Part shown: positions 42,574 through 54,000 of the stretch, piece after piece
How the letters are laid out: every line of letters starts with the position of its first letter
How positions within the stretch are numbered: the first letter of the stretch is position 1
Origin: Pterobdella sp. o SKG-2022
Lineage: Eukaryota; Annelida; Clitellata; Hirudinida; Piscicolidae
Reading direction: 5' to 3'
Length of the DNA stretch: 64,000 bases
Assembly: GCA_964035795.1 (NCBI GenBank)
Contig: OZ038325.1
Coordinates: 7,366,121-7,430,120, forward strand
Position numbers and translations under genes: made by a program
Notes under the pieces: generated by a model
What the model was told of the DNA's origin: nothing
Databases searched by the model: none
What the model saw: only the letters and a program-made list of their open reading frames with translations

Positions 42574-45500
42574 ATCAACCGAACAACATCATATTAACAG
42601 ATTTTTTCAAGACGCTTCATATTCGGTGTTTCTTGTAGTCGTGATTTCCTATCATGTCTTTGTTCTATTGTCTATGTTCATTGTATCTTTGTTCATTTAT
42701 CTATGTTTATTGTATCTATGTTGATTCAATTTTTATTAAAGTGTTTTTGTATTTTGTCTATGGTTCATTGTTCTTCGGTTTATTTTTTGTCAGTTTTCTG
42801 TATCTATGGTATATTTTCTTTGTAGTGAATCTAAGAATTACTTGTCTATGTTTACTTGTTCTTTGTTGGAAGTTTTCTGAGTTTTTTTGAATAATTTATC
42901 TATTACATGTGAACTAATTTCATTTTGCATTAAAACTGAATTCTAATTTCAAATTAATCTACAAGTTTTTGTTTGTTTTTTTGTCTGTGTGGTTGTTTTT
43001 TTTTGTTTTTCTTTCCCTATTTGATAAAATGTTTATTGTTTTTCCTTATTTTTATTTTTCATCATTCCTATTGTTTAATTGTTTTTCATGGTGTAGTTTT
43101 TGTAGTTTAGGTATTATTTCATGCATCAATACTAAAAATAATAATAGCAAAAATAATAATAGCAAAAATAATAATAATTAATTAATAATAATAACCTAAT
43201 AATAATATTAGTTATAATAATAATAAAAAAAATAATAAGATAATGATGTTTTTTATTATTGTCGATTTTAGAAGTGCTTGCCTTTTTTAACGATGCATTC
43301 TTTCAAGCTCTGTTCTCGCTACATATCATTATATGGTGTCGTAATAGTAATAGTAATAATAATAATAATAATAATAATGATAATAAGAAAAAATAATAGG
43401 AATAATATTAATAATGATAAAAGTAAAATAAACAATGATGGTAAAATTAAAAATTAATATTATATCTTATAAAACGAAAACCATAACAATAAAGATAAGA
43501 ATAATATTTTCATTAATATTATTATTCTTGAGAATGATAATGATCATTAATTTAGTTTAAAAGGTAATCTAGACTAAATGACTACTCATTATGAGTTTTT
43601 GAGTTGAGGTTAATAATGGTGATGATGATGATACTTGTAATAAAATTATTGTTAATGAAAGATTGTAGATTTCTATATAGGAATAAAAATACTGTTATTA
43701 CAACTAATAAAAATGAGGGTCTTAAATAATAATAATAATGATGATTATTGTTTTATGTGTAATATTATTTTTTTTGGGGATTATAGTGTTAATTTTTCTG
43801 AATTTTCGTATCTAAATCTATTTAAAAGTTTATTTTTTTAAAATTATTATTTTCAATTTTTTATTATCGTTTTTTAATATTAATAATAATCAAACTTCAA
43901 AATAGAAATTCATTTTTAAAAAATTATAAATCTTTTGTTTTGCTCATGCTTTGCCTTACATTGTCTATTGTATTTCTTTGTTTTTCTATTATATCGTTCA
44001 CAATTTTTTCATAATCTTTTTCCGTTTTGTAATCTTCGGTTTCAACTGAAGATTTTTACATTCAATTTTCCGAAGAGTATGAAAATTCCAAGTTTTTCAA
44101 CATTTTTGCATTTGATGTTCTTTGTTTTCATATTCTTTGTTTTTGGAGGCATTTTTTTGTTTGTATGTATTGTTTTTGTTTTTTATTTGATCAGTCTCTT
44201 ATTGTTATTATTATTATTATTATTAATATTATTGATGAGTTAATTAATAAAATAACGTTTAATATCTAATTTTTTTTTTATTAAAACGCTTTTTTTTCGT
44301 ATTATCTAATTTTATTAATTTTTTTAGCATAATTTATTTAATAAAAACAATATTTTTCATTTTTATTACTATTATTATTATTGTTCTTATTATTATTATT
44401 GTTCTTATTATTATTATTTTTATCATTATTATTGTAATATATTCAATCGTTATCATCACCACCGAATCATTCTGAAATTTTGTTTTCATGGCATCTTTAA
44501 GACTCCACTTTTGAATTTCACAACTTTTCAATGCTACTACAATCACCACTTTACTAATAATAGCAATGTGCGCCATTTTGTATTTCACTTTTGAAAATTT
44601 TCTCGTTTAGTCTTTATGTTGAAATTTTTTTTGTTTTTTCGTTTGTTTTTTCTTCTATATTGATGTGAGTTTTCAGCTTTTTTTAGCGTCTGCAGAAGCT
44701 CTGTTGTACGCTATATACATATATATATATATTAATAATTTACTCTTTGTTTTAATAACTTAATATATTTTTTGTTTTATATATCGTTTGTTTTAACGTG
44801 TTTTCTTGATTTTCCATTTTACATTTCTTGTTTCGTAGTACACTTGTTTGACAATATACGGAGTATTGCCCGTTTAAACACCATGATATATATTCTTTGT
44901 TTTATCACATGTTATATATTCTTTGTTCATTTGTGTTTTATTGATCGAATAGTATTCATTTGATTTCTTCACTCCAGCTCTTCTTTCAGACCTGTATCTA
45001 TTGTAACATAAGGTGTTTCTGGTCCATTTATCGCTCATTATGCACAAATTTTTTCTTATTTATGCCTTTTTTCCGTTTATCATTTTTTTTTATTTTTCTG
45101 TTTTTTTTCAGAGAATTTCGTTTTTAAAGTTTTTTTTATCCATTTATTAGTCTTATTTTTGTACTTTATCTATTGTATTGTTTTTCATTGTGTTTTTCTT
45201 GTATTTTTACTTTTAAAACCACTCTATATTATCATTATCAATACCAGATATCTCTCATCACTTTTTCATATACCATTGTTAATATCATCACTCATAGCAA
45301 CCATCTTAATCATAATTGTTGAAGTTATTATCATCATCACTTCCACTCATCATTTAAATCAATAAGTATCATTTTATATAATCAAAACAATTATAGCTAA
45401 CATTTTATCACAATATATCCTAATTTCAACGTTAAATTCATCATTAGCTTAACGTTAAAATAGCCATTATAGTTGGTGAAATATTATCTGTCAAAATACT

Positions 45501-46147
45501 TAGCACATTCCTATAATAATATATATGATAGAATTATGGTTATAAGTATCATTATCATGACCACTAATACAATATTTACGATCGTTAATATTATCATTAT
45601 AATTTTTATTTATGATTGCTGTCATCCTTCTCATCGCTTTCAATAACTTTTTCACCTCTTCTGGTTTTAAAAATTCACCGAGCCTCTTGATTTTTACATT
45701 AAATCAAAGTTTGATAAAATTATCTTCAAAATTAATATAGTTTGAATTTGATTAATTAAAAAAATGAAAATGGCTGTAATTAATTAAGGGAAATCAGATA
45801 TTAACAGAGCTAAGCTGCTTTGAAATAAATTTGGCTTAAAATATAAATAGAAAAAACTCATTAGAAAACAAAGTTTTAGTAAAAAAAAATTCTTTTGAAA
45901 ATTAATTGTTAGTTAATCGATTCAAAATAAATTAAAATATAAAGGATTTTGAGTTAGCGTTGAAGTAAATTTTCAACCTTTCATAGAATATTTAATAGAA
46001 CTTTTTAAATTTTTAAAATATTTTTTTTAATTTAAAAGTTATGAAAAAAAACTCAACTAATTTTGAGTTTCTAAGTTTTGTAAAAATATTGTTGAATGAA
46101 ACGCTTGGTATTTACAAAGATTGTTGATAACAGAAATAGTTTAGTGT

Positions 46148-46157
46148 CTTTCTTTTT
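46148..46157 (+). promoter_or_regulatory. RPL7: Candidate 5' TOP pyrimidine tract of RPL7
   Basis: CTTTCTTTTT lies 14 nt before the RPL7 start codon, where ribosomal protein mRNAs usually begin with an oligopyrimidine tract for mTOR-dependent translation. The actual cap site is not known. Confidence 0.5.
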
Positions 46158-46170
46158 GTAATTTTGCAAG

Positions 46171-48067
46171 ATGGTTGCTAGGTTCGTGCTTTCAATCCGA
46201 CTTAATCTAAGTTTTTGTTGTACTATAGATTACGAAATATAAATTTAACAAATAATAAGTGAATATACTTTTTAAATTTTTCAGTAAAAAGGTTCCGGCC
46301 GTCCCTGAGACGTTGGCCAAAAAGAAATTGTTGAATAAGCAAAAGAAAGTCATTGCTCTCAAGACAAAGTACAACGCTAAAAAGGTTAGATTCACCCAAA
46401 GTAACCTTGAAAGTGTTATCAGATTCATCGCACGTCTCGATCTTTCTTAAATCGATTATCGCTCACGAATTATACAAGCCAACATCTTTAACTATGTATT
46501 TAACAGAAGCTTTCCTTGAAGCGTAAAGAATACTTCATAAGAGCTGAGAAGTATGCCAAGGAATACAAGAATGAAGAGCGCCGATTAATCTCTGCCTACA
46601 GGCAAGCTCGTGACCACAACAACTTCTACGTTCCTCCTCAACCGAAACTTGCTTTCGTCATCAGAATCAGAGGGTATATTATTTCTATCTGGGCTTTCAG
46701 ATCTTTATGACTTTTCAAACATGCATATCATCAGAATCTATAAGTAGAAGTTTTTTTTATTCTACACTGAAACATATTTTTTTCAAACTAAAATCATTAT
46801 TAAAATTTTCAACAGTATAAATGGATTGCACCCAAAACCTCGCAAGATTTTACAATTGTTCCGTTTGAGGCAGATCAACAATGGTGTGTTTGTAAAGCTA
46901 AACAAGGCCACCATCAACATGTTGAGAATCATTGAGCCTTATGTTGCTTGGGGGTGAGTCTTTTGTTCAACATTTCTCATATAGATAGGAACAAGTAGTC
47001 AGTTTCTTCATCTAATATCTTTAAAAGGAATAATGATACTTTTTCATTTAATAAGGATATATATCTACATCTGATTTAGAGTGTTTTCAGTATTTTTTGC
47101 TAAGATAAATTTGTTATAATATAAATGGAAATTGATATGCTCAAGTGAAACTCAATTATTTAAAGATATTTTTTGAATGGGTTTGGTGATCATATAAAGT
47201 CCCATTAATATAAGGCGATTTTCAACAATTGAAACTTTTTCAACTTATTAATGTTCAATGTTATTTTATACATCTGACCTGCCAGTGAATGTTTCCCTGT
47301 ATATTATTTGTGGAAAATAATTATTTATATGATTTCTAATCTCAATATTGATAATATTAAATATCCAATAGAAATAGACCGTCATGTAATCAATAAAAAT
47401 ACCATTTAAAATATAGGCAGCAACTCCAATGATTTATAACAAACACCACACAGATACCCTAACTTGAAGAGTGTCAAGAGTCTCATCTACAAGAGGGGCT
47501 TTGGCAAGGTCAATGGCAACAGAACCCCTCTCACCAACAACCAGATCATCGAGGATAAGCTTGGTGTGTTTCATGCTCAGTAGTAGCATCATTTATTATG
47601 CTTGAGCTTGTCTTTGAGACAGACAGTTGAGATTTTAACATCTTTGGTATCATTATTAGGTGTTTAATATGATTTATTAGTTGATCATTAGTTGGGCTTT
47701 TTCTGTTAGCTGGATATCATTTAATTATTTCAAATTATTCAATGTCTAATCACAAATAATTGAGGTTTTATTTGATATATAATTTTGACTTATCTTTAAG
47801 CTATTGTTGTTTCTATCTAAGATTTATATCCTTATAGATTTTTAAATAATTATCACAGGCAAAAATGGCATAATCTGCATTGAAGACCTTGTACATGAAA
47901 TCTTCACTGTTGGAAAGAACTTCAAATATGCCAACAACTTCTTGTGGCACTTCAAACTGAACACTCCCAATGGAGGCTGGAAAAAGAAGGCCAACCACTT
48001 TGTTGATGGTGGAGATTTTGGGTGCAGGGAGGAAAAGATTAATCTGCTTCTCAGGAGCATGGTGTAA
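46171..48067 (+). CDS. RPL7: 60S ribosomal protein L7 (uL30)
   Basis: Six exons (46171-46181, 46285-46384, 46507-46673, 46816-46953, 47454-47563, 47859-48067) join in phase and give 244 residues against 248 in human. The first exon carries only ATGGTTGCTAG. The product starts [14 protein letters not shown] and contains [61 protein letters not shown] and [18 protein letters not shown], each nearly identical to eukaryotic RPL7. It is a structural protein of the large subunit that binds 28S rRNA. An AATAAA at 48122 lies 55 nt after the stop. The gene converges with the GGCT gene. Confidence 0.98.
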
Positions 48068-48121
48068 GCTTTGTGGCTTGTGACTGAGGCTTGCTTTGGT
48101 CTTTGTGAAGTTTTGAAGATC

Positions 48122-48127
48122 AATAAA
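48122..48127 (+). promoter_or_regulatory. RPL7: Poly(A) signal of RPL7
   Basis: AATAAA 55 nt downstream of the RPL7 stop codon, at the expected distance for a short ribosomal protein 3' UTR. Confidence 0.7.
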
Positions 48128-48142
48128 TGAAAGAACGTGTTT

Positions 48143-48148
48143 TTTATT
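48143..48148 (-). promoter_or_regulatory. GGCT: Candidate poly(A) signal of the GGCT gene
   Basis: TTTATT on the + strand reads AATAAA on the - strand, 133 nt beyond the GGCT stop. It lies 16 nt from the RPL7 signal on the other strand, so the two 3' ends probably touch or overlap. Confidence 0.5.
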
Positions 48149-48280
48149 GGTTCTAATTGCCGCTAAATCAGCTACCCTAACGAGATCACAATGCATATAA
48201 CAAATAAAATGAGCAACAACTAATATAGGATAACGTCAAAAGATTGAAATAAAAGCAAAAAGATCTTCAAGTTCAAAAAG

Positions 48281-48880
48281 TCATTCTAACGTTAAACACA
48301 GTGCATCATAAGTTTGAATTTTGCCCCTAAATCCATTGTCGGGGAAGTCTTGCAACTTAAGGAGGTAATTTTCTGGTAGTTTGTTCTGTTTGACTCCCCT
48401 CAGAATGACATCTTTGTAGTGTGGTGAAGGAGGGCAAAAAATGTCCTCCATATCAACCATTCTGTAGGAGTGACACATGATCTGTTTTGTTGGGAATATT
48501 TTAAATATGTAATAGAAGCTTGAAGTACAAACCTTTTCACCTTCTGGGCTTTTCACTTCAACCTGTATTCTTTCATGAATACCTTCATCAACTGCTTCTT
48601 GCTTGTCCAACTTTTGCATCCCTTTATTGTCAGTTTCCCAAACTACACCCCAAACACAATGGCCTTCATTTTGGAAAATATTTGCTGAGCCCCCTCTCCA
48701 ACCGTCTCCACATTTTTTAAAAGTTAATCTCCAGTTTTCAAGTTTAGCAATACATTTAAATTTGAATTGACATTCAGTATCTAAATGTATTCTCTCTTTT
48801 AATAAATTACTACCAAAAGCGAAATAGTAACAGTTGTTTAAAGCCATTTCTGATGTTTCCAAAGATATATTATTCTGCAT
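48281..48880 (-). CDS. GGCT: Gamma-glutamylcyclotransferase (GGCT)
   Basis: The enzyme releases 5-oxoproline from gamma-glutamyl amino acids in the glutathione cycle, in the cytosol. The substrate-binding loop YFAFGSNLL (residues 19-27) corresponds to YFAYGSNLL in human. GSANIF, VWGVVW, LDKQEAV (Glu95, the catalytic acid equivalent of human Glu98), CPPSPHYK and LPENYLLKLQ follow in order. The 600-base frame is open throughout, but the segment at 48532-48482 has GT...AG ends, is 51 nt long and has no counterpart in human GGCT. Removing it joins PEGEK to IMCHSYRM and gives 182 residues, against 188 in human. Start is either Met1 or Met12. It converges with RPL7. Confidence 0.93.
   Translation of the reverse strand: MQNNISLETSEMALNNCYYFAFGSNLLKERIHLDTECQFKFKCIAKLENWRLTFKKCGDGWRGGSANIFQNEGHCVWGVVWETDNKGMQKLDKQEAVDEGIHERIQVEVKSPEGEKVCTSSFYYIFKIFPTKQIMCHSYRMVDMEDIFCPPSPHYKDVILRGVKQNKLPENYLLKLQDFPDNGFRGKIQTYDALCLTLE
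48482..48532 (-). other. GGCT: 51-nt in-frame intron of GGCT
   Basis: On the coding strand it starts AAAAG/GTTTGT and ends AACAAAACAG/ATC. Its length is a multiple of three with no stop codon, so retention would insert 17 residues (VCTSSFYYIFKIFPTKQ) instead of truncating the protein. Homology to human GGCT runs straight across the gap. Confidence 0.75.
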
Positions 48881-50036
48881 TAAAACATAATACCCTTCAA
48901 ATTTTTACTGCTAAGTCATAAGACACGCCTTTTAAAGTGTTTCAATATATGGGACAAGGTCTTATCTATCTATTTTTCTCTCAAACCGATTTTAATATGA
49001 TGTCAATGAACTAACTTGTGTACAATTTTTAAAAAATTTGAACAGTTTTGACAAAAGATTTTTATGAAAAAATAAATTTCAAAATCAAAACATCAAGTTT
49101 ATACAATTCGTTTGTAAATGAATTGAAAAGTAAATTGAGTGAAACTAACAGTTATGAAAAATTTGGTGAAAGCATTTCGAACAAAAAGAAAATGATTTCT
49201 TAAAACTACTCAACTACATAAAAATTTATATAGAATTAATTGTAACTTATCAAAACTGAACAAATACAAAAACTTGAAATATCAATTAAACAATAAAAAA
49301 TGACATTTGAATTTTATTTTAACAGCTGTCATCATTTATGAAACCGTAAGTATCAATGACAGCAAATTCACGCTTATGTATTTTTCCACAATCATCAATA
49401 AAAAAAGCGAGGTTTTTAGAGCGTGACCCAGTACAATAGAAGCTGGTTTACAAGAATATGACTGTGAATGTGTTTAGTTTTCAAAAAAAATTAATAATTT
49501 TTAGGTTTTTCATGATTATTTCTAGAAAAATTAATTTTTTTCAGTGGAGTTTCTGTATGACACTAAAAAATTTATAAGTATATTAAATCAACACAGTTTT
49601 TGTATAATTATGTCAAAAAACCCAAAAAATTTACAAAAAACATGATTTAAAATATCAAATTATCAATAAAATTGTTTTCGACAAATTGGATTAAAAAAGT
49701 TTATAGAAAAGTTCTATTTTTTTAATTTTTATCGTAAAATGAGGAAGATTTCAGATACCTATAACTAAAATTTTCGAAAAGTTGAATTTGTCAAAAACTT
49801 TACTTTTTTGAAAAAATATATGTATCTGAAATTTTTCTCATTTAAAAAAAATTTTATTTAAAAAAAAATATATATATATAAGATGTTTCTGAAAAATTTG
49901 TTATTCTTATTTTTATTTAACTTTTTTTCTAGGTTATATATTTAGAATTAGACAACATCCCGGATTTCACAGTACTATCAGATGATCATTAAAAGGAAGT
50001 CTTATCGTTGAGACAAGTAATTTAAATAAATTAAAA
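48881..50036. other. Divergent intergenic region, GGCT / RNase T2
   Basis: No exon seen. It contains the promoters of both divergent genes. It is AT-rich, with an inverted repeat at 49737-49845 lying about 190 bp upstream of the RNase T2 start. Confidence 0.55.
49737..49845. repeat. Inverted repeat (foldback), about 26-bp arms
   Basis: The left arm 49737-49761 (AAATGAGGAAGATTTCAGATA) and right arm 49818-49845 (TATCTGAAATTTTTCTCATTT) are complementary with about two mismatches. The interior is also partly self-complementary (TTTTCGAAAAGTTGA). Confidence 0.75.
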
Positions 50037-51068
50037 ATGAAATTATTTGTTTGTATATATTTGATATTTAATATTTTTTTTGTTATTGCTGAAGATTGGG
50101 ATCACTTTGTTTTCACCACAACCTGGCCTCAAGCTTTGTGTCTTAAAGAAAATTCTACGCATTCACAATCAAATGAAATTTGTAAAATTCCTTCAAACAT
50201 AAATTTTTGGGTAGTTCATGGTCTTTGGCCAACTAAAGGAACCACTGAAACACCTAATTACTGCAAAAATGCTCCAAAATTCAATGAGACTCTAATCGAA
50301 AGTATAAAACCAAAGTTACAACTTCACTGGCCAAATTTGTTTGTAGACACAAAGGAATCAGATTTCTGGGAACATGAGTGGACAAAGCATGGTACATGCA
50401 GCATTGACTTACCATCATTGGGTGACGAGCTGAAATACTTCACAAAAGTTCTCGACATTTTATCCAATTTAAAACTTGATAAGCACTTATCTGACAACAA
50501 AATCACTCCATCGCTTGATATAGCATATGATTTAAACACTCTCACCCAAGCAATCAAAACATACACAAAATTTTTCCCACGATTTTACTGCCTTGATAAA
50601 AAAGATTCAAAAAACCAATATCTATTCCAAATGGAACTTTGCCTTAACAAGTCTTTCAACTACATGAAGTGCCCACACCATAAAGAACAACATGAAATAG
50701 AACAACTAACAAACAAATTGGAATATTTAAAAAATCAATTGAAAACATCCTTCAAAGATTTTCCCATAACAGATCTAAAACTCAAAACCCACACTAAAAT
50801 AGACCCTCTTCCTTACTTAAAACAGTTCACAATTCAGCTCCTGTTACTTCAACATCTATCCCAATTAACTGATCATAAAAATAACAATAAAAAAAATATC
50901 AATAACATCATTAAGAACATAAATAACAATAATAATCAAAATGGAAATTTTATTTTTTCCAAAATTAGTTCTCACCACCATTGGAATGTCAATATATGCA
51001 ATAGCAAGCCAATAATATACCTACCCATAACCCACTCAAATATGCCTGTATCCAGTCCTTTCATGTGA
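50037..51068 (+). CDS. RNASET2: Secreted ribonuclease T2, intronless, with Asn/Lys-rich C-terminal extension
   Basis: The 343-residue product has a signal peptide (1-18, hydrophobic core VCIYLIFNIFFVIA). Active-site segment CAS I is FWVVHGLWP (His61) and CAS II is FWEHEWTKHGTC (Glu114, His118), the three catalytic residues of the T2 family. The opening WDHFVFTTTWPQALC and Cys pairs (C121; C48/C76) follow the family. T2 enzymes cut single-stranded RNA through 2',3'-cyclic phosphates in lysosomes or outside the cell. The core ends near residue 220. Beyond it lie a Leu/Lys helix and an Asn-rich tract (HKNNNKKNINNIIKNINNNN) not found in typical animal RNase T2. Sequons (NST, NET, NKS) suggest glycosylation. 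No intron is visible, unlike the neighbours; a retrocopy is possible. Confidence 0.93.
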   Translation: MKLFVCIYLIFNIFFVIAEDWDHFVFTTTWPQALCLKENSTHSQSNEICKIPSNINFWVVHGLWPTKGTTETPNYCKNAPKFNETLIESIKPKLQLHWPNLFVDTKESDFWEHEWTKHGTCSIDLPSLGDELKYFTKVLDILSNLKLDKHLSDNKITPSLDIAYDLNTLTQAIKTYTKFFPRFYCLDKKDSKNQYLFQMELCLNKSFNYMKCPHHKEQHEIEQLTNKLEYLKNQLKTSFKDFPITDLKLKTHTKIDPLPYLKQFTIQLLLLQHLSQLTDHKNNNKKNINNIIKNINNNNNQNGNFIFSKISSHHHWNVNICNSKPIIYLPITHSNMPVSSPFM

Positions 51069-54000
51069 AATCCTTACTCATCTCATCTTTTACATCATCA
51101 TCATTGTCATTACTATAGTAGACAGATTATCATCATCTTTGTCATCATTGAATAATCTTCATCATCTTCTTCACCATTATTATCATCTTCTTCATTATTA
51201 CCACCATCATCATCTTCAAACAATCAAATCCTTTCTATAGCCCCTTTTCCTTTACCAAGGGTTGGGCTTCAGTCTTCATAATTTCTATTTTCTTTTTCAT
51301 CATTAACACCAATTCAAACTGTATCATTGTTTTATTTGTTTGCAGAAAGATATATTTAATATTTGCTTAATTTTTATTCAATAATCTTTTTTCACCCTTA
51401 TTAATTTAATTTCTGCAAATTTCTTTTTCAATGATCATTTTCAAATACTTATATATTTAATTATGATGATTTAATTATATGAAATAACATTTATAAAATT
51501 TTGTTATAAAGTAAGGTAAACAAACACAAAGTATCTATTTAAAAAAGTCACAAAGCTTCTCTTAAGACTAGCCCCAACCACCAAATCAAATTTCACTAAT
51601 ATCCCAGCGTTTAATTACTATTTTTACTTGCTTCGATACCAGATGTTGCTTAGTAGGGTGATAGTAGTGATGATGATTGTAATGAAAGAGTTATGATGGA
51701 GGTAACCAGTGGTTTTTGGTATTAATCTTGTTTGTTATATATCACTGTTGAAGAAAACAAATTTTTTAAATTATTTGATAGTATCTTTGTTTGAATGTTT
51801 GGCTTGCATTAGTTCTTGGTGTGAAGCCAATCAGGTTCGCTTTTTGAGTGACGGTTGAATCATTTTAAATTTATTTTTAAAAAGTTTTGCTTTTTATGAA
51901 TTTTTAGAACATTTTTTTTGTATATAATGCACCATTCTGATTTCATTGCATTTTTCTAAATTTTCTTTTACACCATTTCATTCTTAATTGTAATGTATTT
52001 AAAATTCTTAAACTCCAATGAATTTTTTTTTAATATATTTCATAAATAAATGAAAAAAAGTGAAATTTAAAGTTTATTGAAAAATCTGATGTGAAGAGTT
52101 CATAGAAGGTTATATCTACAAGGTCACTCAGCGAGATAATTAGTATTAATAACATCGCTATTGAAATACTCAAATAGAACTAATATATTAATAAAGATAA
52201 ATTCTATAATTAATCGATTGATATACTCGTAATTAGTTTGTTATAACAACATAACCACATATAAAATCTTCAAAAATATAGAAATATCAACACAAGAGCG
52301 AGCTAAACACGACATAAAGAACATAAAATCAATCGAAACCACCATCATTAACCACACAAAGCTACAATGAGCCTTAGTTGATGGACCAAGCGCCTTTGAT
52401 GCTGAACACTTAATAAAGATGGAAATAATTTTCATTTGAACAGTAATTACTTTTCATTTGAACGGCGAGAAGGCGTACTAACGGTTGAACAGTAGAAAAT
52501 TATTCTATATGAACACTAATGAAGGATATATATATATAGATATATAATACAAAAGAAAGGTACCAAAAAACATTACCAAGCACGAGAAGCTACATGAAAC
52601 ACACTCAACCACATTCATGGACAAGTTTTATAATGAAAAACTGTAAGGCACTCCATATTGAAAGATACAGATGTGGTTATAATAATAATAGTATTAATAA
52701 TAACAATAATAGAATTGATAAAAAAAATAATAAGATTTCGAACATGAAAAGAAGGGATAATAAACGAAACAACAATAATGATAAATAAAAACAATAAAAA
52801 AAATAATAACAAGAATAATAATGATATTATTATTATTATTATAAGTTTAAACACCAATGATAGAGATAATGTTTTGATTAGTTTTTACCTTCAAAATCGG
52901 GGATTTCATAGAAACACGATAATAATAATAACAAAGATGATAACAATAATATCAATTTAAATAGCTGAGGGGCATCAAACGGATAAACGCCAAGAATCGG
53001 AACGATAATGTACATTACAATAATAAAAACATAAATAATAATAACATGAATAATAACAAAAATAATATAAGTGATTTTAATTTTTTAAAAAACTATGTGA
53101 TACATTATATATAAAATTTTTAATAGAAGATAAAATTAACTTTTAAGACCATGAAGAAAAGACAAGTTTAATTATAATATAATAGTAAACATTACTATAT
53201 TATTTGTATTTCAACACTACTTAATTCATAAAAATACAATATTATCATTTGGTATATTAATATTGTTTTGAAATTATAAACTAGAAATAAATATACTGGT
53301 AGGTAGAGATAAAAAAATAGATAGATAGATAGTGACAAAAAGATAAAGAGAGACAGATAGACAGACACAGAAACATCAAGCTAAGATGAAGCATTTGATT
53401 TAATATAATTTATCAAATAATACACACTTCACTACAATATTCATTTCCATGTACGCATACAATATATATGAACGTAGAAACCATCCTATAAATTATGAAA
53501 TCCTTTGAGCCAGTAACACTTTTATTGATTCTTTTGCATATCAAGAATTTATTGATGATCAGCTATACATAAAACTACCACACTTACCTCCATAACAGTT
53601 ATTGAATCGATTAGTACTATTCAATCTATTGAAAAACATTATTAACTCGATTAAAATATTTATTAGATCGATCAAAATAATTGTTAAATTGATTAAAATA
53701 ATTATTAAATTGATTACCACAAATATTAAATGAATTACCACACAAACTCCATTGATATGTTGACGACAAACGAGGTATAGAAAGGATACAAACTGATGTT
53801 ATATAATATCATAAGCTTATAATGGTGTGATTATTGTTGTTATTAACTTATACAGAAATATGATTCTAATTCATATTAGACTCTTCTGTTGTAGTAGTCC
53901 CTGTATTAGCCTTATCTATTAATAATAATTAATTAACAAGTATCCAATCAAAAACTGTTATGCAGATAAATGAATTCATAATGCTTATTACATATCAACC

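Larger units (their letters stand above)
40213..46170. other. Long intergenic region between ERG and RPL7
   Basis: Apart from the possible last ERG exon, I see no coding sequence. It holds T-rich tracts (40236-40370), a possible SINE fragment (40660-40745), a diverged tandem repeat (41465-41592), a TTATTGTTTTTATAATT tandem (42488-42573), and many AAT/TTA runs. The Phe/Leu/Tyr-rich frames here come from T-rich composition. Confidence 0.6.

Noticed and set aside
47813..48196. - strand open frames over the last RPL7 exon
   Set aside because: They are antisense shadows of the strongly conserved RPL7 reading frame.
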